Shown: positions 11,171-23,420, counted from the stretch's first letter. The stretch: DNA of 64,000 nucleotides from Brachycybe producta (GCA_036925085.1 JAUPFP010000026.1:2310001-2374000); one strand, 5' to 3'. Notes: generated by a model not told the origin, from the letters alone. Numbers and translations are program-made.

Positions 11171-14100
11171 ACTTCAATTCAATTCTATTAGATACAGCTG
11201 CAATCAGCTTGAAAGCCATGTGGCAGGGGGATTGCTTCCAATCATGAGTGATTGTCATTATTTAAAAATAAGTCATCATCACGAAATTGAAATCGTGCTA
11301 ACAAAGAACTATTCACAGGAAGAAAATTCCACAGTCTAACAACACTAGGAATAAAAGACCAAAAATGTGTCAGTCCTAGCCATTAATTCTTTGAAAGTCT
11401 TTGACTGCCCAAATTTACCTTTACGAGGATTTCTAGTTAGCAAATCATTAAGCAGAGTAATGTTATCATCAGACAGCAAACGTCCCAGAAGAGGGAGGCT
11501 TTGCTCATTTTTTCGGGCTGCTAATGTTTCCCATTCTAGCTCTTGAAGCATAGGCGATACGCTCTCAGTATATGCATACCGTCCCTTTACAAGTCTTGTA
11601 GCCCTACGCTGCACCATTTCTATTTCTTGTTTTAGGTTATTTCTAAATGGGCTCCAAATTGGGCAACAATATTCTAGGATAAGTCTAACTAGGGTAAAGT
11701 AACAGACCTTTACGTTTTTTTTACAATGTTTAAGGGTGCGTTGGACAAACCACAGCCTTTGATTAGCTTTTGCAACTGCTTTCTTTCCAAAGCATGTCTT
11801 TGGACAAGGTTAAGCCAAGATATTTAATGCTATCAACATGAGTTAGCATTGTCTAATCTGCCATGCAAGATTCTCACTTTCGGGAAACTCGCATAACATT
11901 GCATTTACTCCTATTGAGTTGTAAATGCCACTCAGAGCACCATTCGTCAACACTATCTGGATCTTTTTGGAGGACTTCTCTATCATCATTATCCCTAATG
12001 GTCCTGTACACAACAGCATCATCTGCAAACAAGCATTAATGAACAGAAGGAAAAGTAGTGGTCCAAGAATGCTACCCTGAGGTACACCAGATGTTACTTT
12101 AGCCCAGTCCGACACAGCACCATCAATTTGGACTCGCTGTTGTCTATTTGTTAAGAATGATGATGTCCACAAAATTACTTGTTTATTTAAGTTAAAAGTC
12201 ACCATTCTTTTAATTAGTAGTGAATGGTTCACTGTATCAAATGCTTTTGCAAAATCTAAAAATACCAAATCAAATTCGCCCTTACTATCTAAGCTAGATT
12301 GTATGCCTTGGATGAATAGTGCTAACTGGGTATTACATTATCTGTCTTTTTGAAAACCATGCTGGTTTTCATGAATTAATTTATGGGTTTTTAAATGCTT
12401 GATTGTATTAGAATAAATTATATGTTCGAGAGTCTTACATACAATGGAGGTTAGAGAAATGGGTCTATAGTTCTTTGGACAATGTTTATCTCCTGTTTTG
12501 AAAATTGGGCAGATATTTGCTTGCCTCCATGCCATAGGCAGTATGCCGCTATCAAGGGAATCTTGGAAAAGTTTACTTAAAAAAGGGCTAACTTCTGTGG
12601 CGAGCTCCTTTAGCAAACGTTGCGAAATTTCATCTGGACCAGCATATTTATTAACATCTAGATTATAAAGCAAATTTTGTTATCCAGTGGAGTTTATAAT
12701 TATGTGAGGCATGACATGAGATAAGGTGCCAAGTTGAGGTTCCTCTTCACCATCATTAGCATGAAAGACACTGGAAATAATCATTAAGTGTGTTTGCAAT
12801 AACCTGCTTGTTTGTACAGACATCACCAAGTGGTATTATAATTGAAGTTATATTATTTGGAATTTTGTTGAGATATTTTACATATTTCCAGAACAACTTA
12901 GGATTTTTATGGAGTGATACCCCTAAGAAATTATTAGTAAAGTTCAAGTGTTCTTTTTTAAGCAAATTTTTCACAAGATGTCGCTGGGAATTAAATTGCA
13001 ATTTAAGTGTCATCGATGTTCATCTTCATTTTAGATCTAAATTTGCGTTGTTTACGAAGAGCACGGCATATCTCAGTGGTGTACCAAATTGGTTCCACGC
13101 TTGATTTTACATTTTTGCATGGGATGAATTTATTTATGCCATCAAAAATGACATTAACAATCAGTGACCACTGTTTGTTTACATCTTTTGATAGTCCACT
13201 TTTATTGTTCAGTTCACTTGTTACAAAGAGCTTAAAATTAGCCCAATCAGCTTTATTGTACTGAAGGACTTTTTGGGGCTCTGATTGGAGTTTTTCAAAT
13301 TGGGTGACAAATTCTAAGTAAATCATTTTGTGATTGCTTATGCCATCAGCAATTTCAATTGATTTGACATTTTCTGGGGTGTTTGTAAAAACTTAATCTA
13401 GAATATTAGCTGTTGTATTGGTGCAGCATGTGGGAGTTTGCACTAGTTGATCCAGGGAATATGTGCATACACCATCAAGTAGTATATCTATTAATTTATT
13501 GCTTGGGCACTGGGAGTCAACAGTATAATTTTTCCAATTTATTCGAGGAATGTTAAAATCCCCACCAATGAAGTTCTCATTGGTGGGGATTTTAACCTTC
13601 CTTGAAGGTTACACATGCATCAGTTCGATGCATGTTTGTGGGTAGAAAATAAGGAATCTAAACATTTTCTAAATTGGAGTAATTCCTCCTCGTCATTTGA
13701 AGGTCAGCGATAGAATGAAAATAAAAAAAATTTTCTCCCATTATGAAGTGAGATGCTACAACAAACTGCCTCACAATGACCTTCATAAGGGGATTCTCTT
13801 TTTGATGTTAGCTTTTTATTGATAGCAAGAAATACATCTCCACCTTTGATTAAGTTCCAATCTTTTCGGAATATGTTAAATTGTGGGGGGGAAACTTCAG
13901 CAGATGAGACATCTTCAGTTAGCCATGATTCACTACCGAAAATAATGTCGGGATTGTAGCTTTCTATGGCTTCTCTAAACTGAATTACTTTATTTTTTAT
14001 ACTTCTGCAATTGATTATTAACATTTTTAAGGATTTATTTATAGGCTTGTTTTCCTTGTTGGTCAGAGAAACTGTCTTAGAAGAAATTTTCTTGTTAGAA

Positions 14101-14255
14101 AATGGGGTTTCTTTTTGAATAACTATTTTAGGTACATTAACTAGATTTGATTTCTTCCTAGAATCAGGGCATTTAGTAATTAGAAGTTTCCCTGGACTTG
14201 CTTCTCCAGCTGCAGACTTGCATACTACGTCTTTCTTAAAAGAATCCTATATTAT
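11171..14255 (-). pseudogene. CR1/L2-type LINE copy L1, nearly full-length ORF2, decayed
   Basis: On the minus strand, the end of ORF1 (about 14250-14040) is followed by an endonuclease start at 14024 with NCRSIKNK and DIIFGSESWL. The rest of the endonuclease and a linker follow. The RT has RPISLTS near 12460, VFLDFAKAFDTVNHS at 12268, SGVPQGSILGP near 12080, and an FADD box near 12030 that is out of frame with the preceding block. The thumb and C-terminus end at 11345. The 3' end is a short TTGAATTGAA microsatellite (about 11171-11187), typical of CR1-group LINEs. Several stops and frameshifts interrupt it. It is the same family as the copy at 15850-18852. Confidence 0.85.
13545..13605. repeat. 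Short inverted duplication inside the LINE endonuclease
   Basis: AAAATCCCCACCAATGA and its perfect complement flank a 5-base spacer, and the similarity extends to about 27-bp arms. The duplicated sequence is the GDFN endonuclease motif, which can therefore be read on both strands. Confidence 0.85.
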
Positions 14256-14269
14256 TCATTAAGAAGATA

Positions 14270-14440
14270 TAAATAAATCAAATAATATTGAATATTAAAT
14301 TATTAATAATAAAAAAACAAGTGTGGCACTCAGGGTGTCGCCACAAGGTGATATTGGTGATCCGGATAACTACCGAAATTGTAACATTTGCCGTTTTTTG
14401 TTATTGAACGCTTCTATTGGATGTCAATGGAGTTAAAACT
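14270..14440 (-). repeat. Partial reverse copy of the CGAATC repeat
   Basis: It carries the GTGTGGCACTCAGGGTGTCG and GGTGATATTGGTGATCC stretches found in the copies at 6915 and 32195, in the opposite orientation. Confidence 0.6.
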
Positions 14441-14443
14441 AAC

Positions 14444-14636
14444 ACAGGCATGTAAAGACAGGGAGATAGTCATTTGCCCCGCTCTTTTATGAGCATCAAA
14501 ACAAATATTAACCAATTAGAAATTGAAAAGGGCGGGGCACATGACATCCGACCACATAATAAACCAATTAGAAGTTGCCAGCACCCATAAAAGAGGCGGG
14601 GCAAATGACTGTTTCTTACTGTCTTTACTTGCCTGT
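14444..14636. mobile_element. Foldback MITE, type M2
   Basis: Palindromic element with ends ACAGGCA...TGCCTGT and arms containing GCCCCGCTCTTTTATGA. It is a diverged relative of type M1. Confidence 0.75.
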
Positions 14637-14803
14637 GTTGAAACACGCCCAACTTTTACTTTCAATTGACTGTGTTCAAAATGGTGTGAGGTCGATGGTC
14701 AAGGGAAAAAACAGTTGAAGAATAGCTCTACATATCACCGCTTTTGCCATCTTGATTCACCTAGCATGTATCACCTCAGATGAAAATGTGTACACGTGTA
14801 AAT

Positions 14804-15416
14804 TGTAACACCCGTAGTTTGAGATCTCCCAGAATGCTAGCCTGGAGATGCATGACTAATCTCTGTTCCTCCCTCCCTCTATATTTTGGACTTGATATAT
14901 TTGGGACCATGGTCACTTGGGCCTGGTTACACCTTGTAGGTGTATACAGGTGCAAGCGTATAAAAGGACCGTGTTTCTCTTTGTTCGCTGTCCATTCTCG
15001 CTCAACTTTTTGTTATACGTCGATATTCATCCGTATCACATCATGGGCACGTGGATGCACCTTTAATCAAACACATTCATTCTTGTACATCTTAATGTTT
15101 CTGGGACAGGAATGAATAAAAGCGTTTATAATCAGAAGCTACGTGGTCTCTTGTTTGGTAACTAACCCTTCTCTGAACAGGTCAGAGACACCATAGGGCA
15201 AGAGGACTATCGAACCCCTTTTGGGAGCATCAATCGATGATTAGAAATGGATGGTCACCATCCTTCTGAGAGACTCCACCCCTACTTAGGAGGACATCTA
15301 CCATCCATCACCACCATCCGCCTATTAGTGTCGCTCCAATCTTCTTTGTGTGGCTACCACGCGATAGAAGAAGAAACGAGCTACGAAAATAGAGCCCAAA
15401 ATCGTTGATGCTCACA
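14804..15416 (+). mobile_element. Solo LTR of the G1 Gypsy family (copy C)
   Basis: It begins TGTAACACC and ends CTCACA. A TATAAAAGGACCG promoter box lies near 14960 and a GAATAAAAGCG polyadenylation region near 15113. The flanks are a perfect 4-bp duplication, AAAT (14800-14803 and 15417-15420). There is no internal region, so it is a solo LTR. Confidence 0.85.
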
Positions 15417-15689
15417 AAATGCAAATTTAAGGTTGTGTTATACAATTTTTTGCTAATAAAATTACTTGGACGTTTTTTTTTAGCCATGTTTAATATATCA
15501 TACTGCATAGGTCCAGCAAAATATATTCTGACAAATATGAATTTTAAATGATTCCACAGTTCAGATTTATATTAGATTTATTATTTTTTTAAGAAAAATA
15601 GATATCTATATATTTTTTAAGATTTCAGTTCAATTTGACTTTTATTTGTTTATGAAATAAATATGGTATGCCAACATTGAATAGTTTAC

Positions 15690-15845
15690 AAATAAAGTCT
15701 GACGAGATGTCAGACTTTATTGTAGATAAATTGCATTAATTAGACATAATTGGCTTGAAATTGTAATAAAAAAAGTTTACAAAGCAAAATAACTTAAATG
15801 ATTAGTCATTTTTTTGCATATCACCATTGACGATATTTTTTTGTG
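15690..15845 (+). repeat. Partial copy of the palindromic repeat at 18855-19570
   Basis: It shares AGACATAATTGGCTTGAAAT and AAGTTTACAAAGC with the palindrome arms. One arm only. Confidence 0.65.
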
Positions 15846-16139
15846 ATTCACGACTTGTGTCAGACTTGTGATGTAGCATCCGGTTCGACATCCAATGCAT
15901 CTGTTGGGACTGATCTTGTTGTTATGAATCGGGCAGCCCAGACAGATGATGGATGAACGGTGGTTAAAGGCAAAGGATCTCAGCCACAGAGAAACAGCTT
16001 TGCCAGTTTCGTGGCTAGTGGTAGTCCTGCTACCATGGTTGGAAACCGATTTGGTGTGTTGTCTGGGGTTCGGGATCCCCCTGCCTCTACCTCCACCAAT
16101 GTTAGCCCGTAAACTGACAAGCCTATCGTGTTCGAGGTG

Positions 16140-16630
16140 TTAGGGTCGGCAAAACTGGAAAGTCAACTATGTGGTGTTATCCAGGCACACGTGTTGAGCA
16201 CTTAGCCACTCGAGTTGAGGCAGCACTGAGTAAAGCAAGTCTTAACCCTGTTGTGGTTGTGCTTGCCGGCACTAACAATATCAAGATGGATGCACCAAAG
16301 GGGATAGCTGAGCGACTCAAACATCTTTCTAGAGAGGTAAAATGTGTTAGACCGCGTGCAAGGATTGTGATCTCCACTGTTCTGCCTCGGTTTGAGCGTC
16401 ATAATAGGGGTTCTTTTCATCTGAACCCTGCAGTCCTTCAGATCTTGCGAGAGATTTCTCTTCTCTGTCGTAGTGCTGGTTACGCGTATGCTGATGCTTC
16501 TCAGGAGCTTCTTAGGGCTCCTGAGCAGTATTATCTACGAGATGGCCTTCACCTGACTGTAGCTGGTAAGGATGTCTTGAGCTCTGTTCTCTGGAAATCT
16601 ATCTGTAGTAATGTACAGGGAAACCACTAA
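16140..16630 (+). CDS. LINE ORF1 SGNH/GDSL-type esterase domain
   Basis: The 153-codon frame from 16169 encodes a hydrolase-like domain found in ORF1 of CR1- and L2-group LINEs. Visible are the oxyanion block VVVLAGTNN (Gly34-Thr35-Asn36) and the C-terminal catalytic block LRDGLHLT (Asp125-x-x-His128). The frame is open a little upstream (VGKTGKST). The nucleophile-serine block could not be placed with confidence and may be lost to a frameshift near 16140. Such domains are thought to help the element RNP associate with membranes or lipids, but the role is not settled. ORF2 follows after about 160 bp. Confidence 0.7.
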
Positions 16631-16789
16631 TTGCTAAATGCCCTGCTTTTAGGAAGAAAGATTGTTCAGTTAATGCATGTAAATCAAATATCCAAAAAGA
16701 AACCCTTTCTAATAAAAAGCCTTTTATGAAAGATTCTCAGGACAACAAAGAAAATAATAAGCCTTCAAGTAATATACTAAAAACACATA

Positions 16790-18625
16790 GTGAATTGCCG
16801 AAGTGTAAGAAATAAAGTAATTCAGTTTAGAGAAGCAGTAAAAAGCTATATTCCTGATATTATCTTTGGTGGTGAATCATGGCTATCTGAAGATGTTCCC
16901 TCTGAAGAAGTGTTTCCCCAACAATTTAGCATATTCCAAAAAGATAGGGAGAAAAAAAATCGTGGTGTATTTCTAGCTATCAACAAAAATCTTTTGTCAA
17001 ATAGAGAGCCATTGTTTGAGGGAGAAAAAATCCAATCAGCTCCCAGAACTGTTCTTCAGTACAACAAAGCTGATTGGGCTAATTTTAAAATTTATGTGGC
17101 AAATGAATTGAATAACGATAATGTTAAATCAATTGATGTAAACCAACAATGGGCATCATTTGTTAGAGTAATTTCAAATGGAATAAAGAAATTCATTCCA
17201 CTCAAAAATTCTAAATCAAGCTCGGAGCCAATTTGGTACACAAATGAGATACGCCGGGTTCTTCGTAAGCAACGCCAAATTCGATCTAAAATGAAAAGAA
17301 ATATTAATGCCACTACTAAATTACAATTCAGCTCCCAGCGACCTCATGTGAAAAGTTTACTTAAAAAGGAACACTTAAATTTTACAAATAATGTGTTGGG
17401 TGTCTCACTCCATAAAAACCCTAAATTATTCTGGAAATATGTAAAAAGTCTCAACAAAAGTCCAAATACCATAACTTCAATTATGACACCCCTAGGTGAT
17501 GTTTGTTCTGACAAACAGGTTATTGCAAACACCCTTAATAACTATTTTCAAAGTGTCTTTCATTCTGATGATGGTAAGAAGGTACAACCAATGGACACCT
17601 TACCTCGAGTTATGCCAGACATAGTCATAAACACCACTGGATTACAAACCCTTCTTTGTAATTTAGATACAAACAAATCATCAGGCCCAGATGAAATTTC
17701 ACCAAGATTACTAAAAGAGTTGGCTGCAGAAGTCAGTCCATTTTTAAGTAATTTTTTTCAAGACTCCCTTCAGAGTGGAATATTGCCTTTAGCATGGAGG
17801 TGAGCGAACATTTGTCCAATTTTTAAAACGGGTGATAAACACCTTCCAAATAACTATAGGCCAATTTCTTTAACATCCATTGTTTGTAAAACCCTTGAAC
17901 ACATAATTTATTCTTGTACAATCAAGCATTTAAAGATGCATAAACTAATTCATGAAAATCAGCATGGTTTTCGCAAAGGCAGATCGTGTGATACCCAGTT
18001 GGCACTATTTATGCAAGGCATACAGTCTGGCTTAGACAGTAAGGCCGAGTTTGATTTGGTATTTCTGGATTTTGCAAAAGCATTTGATACAGTAAAACAT
18101 TCACTACTAATTAAAAAAAATGATAACATTTAATATAAATAACCAAGTGATTTTATGGATGTCATCTTTCTTATCCAATATACAACAGCGTGTCCAAATT
18201 GATGACATGCTATGGAAAGAACATATAACCAAAGCAGTCGGCAAAGCTAATCAAAGACTGCAATTTGTTCAACGCATCCTTAAATATTGTAAACAAAATG
18301 TAAAAGAGGTATGTTACTTTAGCCTAGTTAGACCTATATTAGAATATTGTTCACCAATTTGGAATCCATTTAGAAGTAACTCAAAACATGAAATAGAAAT
18401 GGTACAGCGTAGGGCTGCAAGATTTGTGAAAGGAAGATATATGTATACCGACAGTGTATCGTCAATGCTCCAGGAACTACAATGGGAATCATTAACAGCC
18501 AGAAGAAATGAGCAAAGCCTTGCCCTATTCGGACGGTTGCTGACTGATGATAACTTTGCTCTGCTCAATGGCTTATTAACTAGAAATCCTCGTAAGGGTA
18601 GACAAGGCCTTTGAAAGGCCATCAA
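16790..18625 (+). pseudogene. LINE ORF2 (endonuclease-RT) with two internal deletions
   Basis: The endonuclease starts NCRSVRNK and DIIFGGESWL. It jumps after EPLFEGE directly to the linker that begins KIQSAPRTVLQYN, which removes the GDFN and other catalytic blocks. The RT N-terminus continues to LPLAWR, where a stop codon occurs at about 17801. RT block A, VFLDFAKAFDTV (about 18059), is intact. In the next frame the chain passes from RVQIDD straight to the thumb, so the GVPQG and YADD-type catalytic blocks are gone. Comparison with copy L1 shows both deletions. It cannot encode a working enzyme. Confidence 0.85.
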
Positions 18626-18854
18626 AGAATTAACTGCTAGAACTGATGCATATTTCTGGTCTTTTTCCCAAATGTTATTCGACTATGGAATTCTCTTCCA
18701 GTAGATAGCCCTTTGTTAGGACAATTTCAATTTAACAATGATGTCCTATTCTGTTTAAATGACAGTAGTTTATGAAAGGGAGCAATCCCCCTGCCACATG
18801 GCTTTCGAGCTGATTGCAGGTGTACTGAGTTGAATTGAATTGAATTGAATTGGA

Positions 18855-19570
18855 GAGGCTACCTATGCATGTGTCACTACTACCAACTGGATCATCATTA
18901 GGCTTAATTCCAAACATGCATAATTAGAAGACCACAATATAGTGGTAAACAACACAGGCAATTAGAAATCGGGACAAACAGAAGTTGGCTCCGCCCTTTT
19001 TATGATGACCGGCAACTTCTAATTGGTTTGTTGTGTGGTTCGACGTTGAAAAGGGCGGAGCATGTGACTTCCGATTACATAACCAACCAATTAGAAGTTG
19101 CGTTTGTCATAAAAAGGCGGGAGTCAACTTTTGTTTGTCCCGATTTCTAATTGCAAACAACCAACATACATGTAATGGTGAATGCATGAACAAAAATATA
19201 TAATGCATTAATAAGACATAATTGGCTTGAAATTGTAATAAAAAAAAGTTTACAAAGCCAAATAAACTAAGTTATCAATTAAGACAACATTAGTCATATT
19301 ATTCGAGTATATTATGACTAATGTCTTAATTGATAACTTTGTTTGTTTGGCTTTGTAAACTTTTTAATTTTTTTTTTATTACAATTTCAAGCCAATTATG
19401 TCTTATTAATGCATTGTATATATTTGTTCATGCAATCACCATTACATGTATGTTGGTTGTTTTACATTGTATTGTGGTCTTCTAATTATGCATGTTTGTA
19501 GTTAAGCCTACTGATTATCCACTTGGCAGTGGTGAAACATGTATAGGTAGCTTCGCCAATGGTGACATGC
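18855..19570. repeat. Long palindromic repeat with a MITE in one arm
   Basis: Two arms of about 250 bp are near-perfect reverse complements centred near 19308. Examples are ATGCATTAATAAGACATAAT on the left and its complement on the right. The outer ends are GCTACCTATGCATGTGTCAC and its counterpart near 19560. The left arm alone carries the 200-bp MITE at 18954-19154. Confidence 0.85.
18954..19154. mobile_element. Foldback MITE, type M1
   Basis: Starts ACAGGCAATTAG and ends CTAATTGC, with the same arms as the copies at 6270, 7099 and 36987. AAACAAC flanks both sides. The opposite palindrome arm shows the empty site. Confidence 0.85.
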
Positions 19571-19738
19571 AAAACATGACAAATCGTTGTTTTGTCTTTA
19601 TTGCTTCTTATCGAAGTATGTTATAACTAATGTTGCTTAATTGATAGCTTAGTTTATTTGGCTTTGTAAACATTATTCTTTTTTATTATTGTAGATAAAC
19701 GTGTTATTTTTTTACAAAAGGAAAGCAGAACATTACAA

Positions 19739-20061
19739 CTAGGCTTGCCACCTTTCGTCCAACCAGGACCGTCCTCCACGAAGGCAAACGTGTCCTCCAC
19801 ACAATAAATTGTATAAAAACTTAAATACGTTCGTGGAGGATGGTCCTGGCCGAAGGACAGTTCTTCGTAATGGAGTACAAAATAAAGTATCGGTATTACA
19901 ATTTTGGGTTGACATGAGAAGCATTTTCAATTTAGCTATGCATTTACACAAAAATAGATCAAAAGCATCAATTAAATTTCATTCTCAGTAATACGACTGT
20001 CATACTATTATTTCAAAGATAAATTGCAATTTATCTTTAAAATAATAGTACCAGTCGTATT
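19739..20061. repeat. Two short palindromic repeats
   Basis: 19743-19865: facing copies of AGGACCGTCCTCCACGAAGG. 19990-20061: arms AATACGACTG...AAATTGC and complement, about 35 bp each with few mismatches. Confidence 0.75.
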
Positions 20062-20212
20062 GCACAATTATTATTAATAACAAATCAGGACGTTTCCTCG
20101 TCTATGCTCATTAGAGTCATTATGCGTAACTAAGCTACTGTAAACTGAGCCATCTTTTAGGTTTTACTGTCTATCGGACATGATTGCACATTAAATATTG
20201 GTATCACGTTGA

Positions 20213-20493
20213 TTAATTATTTGCCTTGTAGGCGTTTTCAGCAGCTATTGATGGACCAGCATGACTCACAGCCTTCGTTGTGACATTATGATTTGTGTTG
20301 GGTTCTGCTAAGGTCTTTGGTTCATAGAGAGAACTTCGGCTGACAGTAAATGTGCACTGCTTCTCCTGGTGTAAATGGCAACAAAATAAATCCTTCAGAG
20401 TTTTTGCCAAATTTTCATTGAAGGCCAAATAAATCCAAGGGTTGACACAACTGTTCAGGCTCACCAGCAATGCCAAAATAGCAAAAACATCAC
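20213..20493 (-). CDS. Vasopressin/oxytocin-type GPCR, exon 2 (TM7 and C-tail)
   Basis: This is the last coding exon of the receptor that starts at 33986. On the minus strand the acceptor TTGTTACAG precedes base 20493. The exon opens with two bases that complete the split Ser378 codon, then gives a TM7 with SLNSC and the NPWIY form of NPxxY (Asn395-Tyr399). Helix 8 (NENLAKTLKDLFCC) follows, with two cysteines suited to palmitoylation, then a 60-residue tail ending at a stop at 20213. SLNSC-x-NPWIY is the TM7 signature of the vasopressin/oxytocin receptor group. An intron just before TM7 matches the classic exon structure of this family. The joined reading frame is 470 residues. Confidence 0.9.
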
Positions 20494-20499
20494 CTGTAA

Positions 20500-21430
20500 C
20501 AACATAATTATGAATAAAATTATATTCAACTTGATTATATATGTAAGAGAGGCATGCTCGTCACGAGACAGCGTTTGTTTTTTTAAATAGGAAGAAATAT
20601 GTTATAAAAATAAATTGCTATAGTGCTTGGAAAATTCAATCCAGTGAACTAAACAAGCTTTTCTGTGTGTGTAAACTTTTACGAGTTTGTAAAATGTCTG
20701 CGTGTTAGCATTTAACAAAAGTACAGGTTTGCAATTGTAATTCTTGCTGTTTAAAATTGTCGAAAAACAGAAAAGTAATACACAGCTTGAGTGAGCCTGT
20801 GAACTCGGGTCTCGATCACAATGTGCCACATGGTTATAAGTTCTCCTGAGACTCCTGGAGGGAGCCCCATGGTAGCCAGTTGACCACGTAGTCTCCATGC
20901 ATTATTCACAAGTACTCACAACCGTCACCTCTGGGCCACCACAGAGGATGTCATCGAAGATGGATGTTTGCCACTTACTATTAGACCTTTTCTCATGGAG
21001 TAACTAAATTCCATTTTTACAACCACTGGACCTCGTCTTAGCATAGTTTCCACATACAGTATTTTAACTCACGAGTCTAATTCGAGACGTAGCTTTACTC
21101 GAACATATTTATTACATGTGGAGGCATTGAAATGTCGACCAGGTTCCAAGCAACCAACTTAGCTTGCAGTCACCAACCCTCCGGGACTGTCAACCACCAT
21201 TCATATTCTACATTCGCCTAACATTATGCTGGTCTATAGATGTCACAACTCAGCATATCAGAAAGTGGTTTTTTCAATATGCCCAACAGTATTAGTTGTA
21301 GCTCAGAGTTACTCAATAGTTACTTCACTCCAATTACCTCTATCCCTGTATGAATGCAGAGCACACATGAACGAATGGTCCACAAGATACATGGAAAGTG
21401 CAATCCAGTGAACTAAAAACAAGCTTGGCT
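20500..21430. other. Intronic sequence without recognised gene
   Basis: A direct repeat is seen: CAATCCAGTGAACTAAA occurs near 20637 and again near 21403. No coding similarity was recognised. Confidence 0.45.
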
Positions 21431-21439
21431 GTGACAAAT

Positions 21440-22095
21440 GACGAGTTACAGATGCTACTGCTGGGGACTGATCCTGCATATGTAAGCTTTGATCTATCTC
21501 GCCATCCTTAACTACTGCTGTGTGGAGTCCTCACAATGCTAATTTAGTTCACTCTGTTAAGATGTCTCAAATGTCAATGCAGAGCTGCAAGGCTTGTTAC
21601 TAGGAATTTTGTTTACACAAAGAGTGTGACCAGAATTCACAAAGAACTTGATTTGGACTTGTTGCAGTTCCTAGGGCTGGTTTTAGCCTTAACATTCTTA
21701 AAAAAATGTTATTCGGGTCTTGTCCCAGGCCAGCTGCTAGGACACTATGTAAAGCTGTATATGTAGGTAAGGGGTGACCACTCTTATGAAATGAGGATAG
21801 GTTTTTGCGTGAACAGATTCGTATTTCTGTTCATTTGTACCTAGGGACATTCGACAATAATTTTTGCTTCCAGAGGATGCTGTGCATGGGGAATGTTACG
21901 GTTGGGGAAATTCTTAGCCTGGGTACTATTTAAAAAACCATATATTATAATGATGCAACAATTGAACTTATTATTGGTATCACAGTTAACATGTTTATTT
22001 TGACAAAGCATGTCTGCTGCTTTTGGACTAAATGGTCCCTCTGCCACAGGGCCCAGGCCTTATGAGCTGCTTGCAGAGTAATTATTCAAATTCAA
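21440..22095 (+). pseudogene. Decayed LINE 3' fragment
   Basis: Translation near 21560-21720 gives CQCRAARLVT, then SVTRIHKELD and YSGLVP. This is the typical C-terminal thumb region of CR1/jockey-like RTs, with several stops. The 3' part (CTGCCACAGGG...GAGCTGCTTGCAGAGTAA) resembles other LINE tails in this window. It is a different, older family from L1/L2. Confidence 0.55.
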
Positions 22096-22362
22096 ATACA
22101 AATGAAGACTCTCCCCACTGCACTATCGAGACATTGGCCTATATGTTCTATGAACCAGAGTTGGACAAAATGTAGTCTCACAAATGACTAATAGAGTATG
22201 ACTACAATCAATTGCTTAAAAAATGAGTAATGACTAATGACTACCAACCATTATTTGTAGTTTAAATTTTTTGTAGTCATTTAAGGAAATATGATTGATT
22301 TATTCATTAAGTATGAAAATACACTTTCCAATGTCTTTATATTTTGAAAATATTATCCAGGA

Positions 22363-22680
22363 AGGGTGTGGAACATTTGCCCTATGGACACTTGTCCTAA
22401 ATCCATTTGCCCTAAAGGGACATTTGCCCTAAAACCATTTGCACTAAAACTATTTGCCCTAAAGGGACAGTTGCCCTAAAAGGACATTTATCCTAATCAG
22501 TAGTGTAAATTGACATCATTTTGCATTTTTTGTGCGCCTGTGGCACATAGAACCAATTTAGCATACTCCACCGAAAGACACTAAACTGTATGAAAAGAGA
22601 GAACAAAAAAGTGGCTTTAGGGCAAATGTCCTTTAGGGCAAGTGCCTTTAATGTAAATGTCTATAACCCATTCAGGAAAA
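22363..22680. mobile_element. Foldback element of the TTTGCCCTAAA family
   Basis: The left half carries repeats of ATTTGCCCTAAA and the right half the complement TTTAGGGCAAATGTCC. Between them lies a unique core with AATCAGTAGTGTAAATT. A larger copy is at 37955-38650. Confidence 0.75.
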
Positions 22681-22920
22681 CACTAATCGTGAACGTATTA
22701 CCCCACTTTCTTTCTACATGTAAGACCAGTAGCGTAGATAGGTTTTTGCGTCCGGCAAGCAAAAATCTTCAGTGCGCCTCCAAATTTTTTTTAACAGTGA
22801 GGACACAAAATTTCTACAGTCTGAACATTTCTTCTGGTTCACCAAGCATTTAGCTTGTTGAACACACTTCCATTTCTACACTGATTTACTTTTATTCTAA
22901 TAAATCTAAATTAAAACTTT

Positions 22921-23420
22921 TGACGTGCGGTAGCCGCACCTAAGTTTTATACTTTTAAAATAAATCAGCTTTCTTTTCTTGCTTCTTTGGAGAGTTCAGC
23001 CATCTTGAACTTCTCCTTTGTTTGTTCTTCTTTAGAAAGTTCAGCCATCTTGAACTTTCGTTTCTTTGTGTTCTCTACACACACACTCTTGATTCTTGTT
23101 TTCAAGTAAAACTAAAAGTGCGGGCACCGCGCTCTAGCTTTACTCTTCGTATTGCTTGCCTCTTCTTCAGGCAACTGCAATACACTTTAATTTCCAATTC
23201 ACTTTCCGCAGTGCAATTTCGATTGGGTGGTGTACCACGCTCGAGATTGTATTGTACATCTGCTGTTTCTTCTTTGAGACTTTTGGGGATTCTTATAACC
23301 TCCGCGTGGTCACCAAATACCACGTGTCGAGAGAGATCTTACCAAAATTGACACTCAATAAAGAATTTACAGACACACTGTACCAGTTGGGATCGTCACA
23401 CCCAACTGAAGAACAACACT
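22921..23420 (+). other. Possible 5' boundary region of element G1
   Basis: The segment begins TGACGTGCGGTAGCCGCACC, a short hairpin. It contains a near-direct repeat of GTTCAGCCATCTTGAACTT (about 22993 and 23039) and an AATAAA at about 23359. It does not resemble the LTR at 29996, so a matching 5' LTR for G1 was not found. TTGGGATCGTCACACC near 23388 could be a primer-binding site. Assignment uncertain. Confidence 0.3.

Larger units (their letters stand above)
15850..18852 (+). mobile_element. CR1/L2-type LINE copy L2 with internal deletions
   Basis: Same family as the minus-strand copy at 11171-14255. It contains an ORF1 esterase domain and a doubly deleted ORF2. The 3' end is a GAATT-type microsatellite (about 18827-18852), preceded by CCCCCTGCCACATGGCT, which recurs at the 3' end of the other copy and in a remnant at about 35790. 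The 5' boundary is approximate. Confidence 0.8.
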
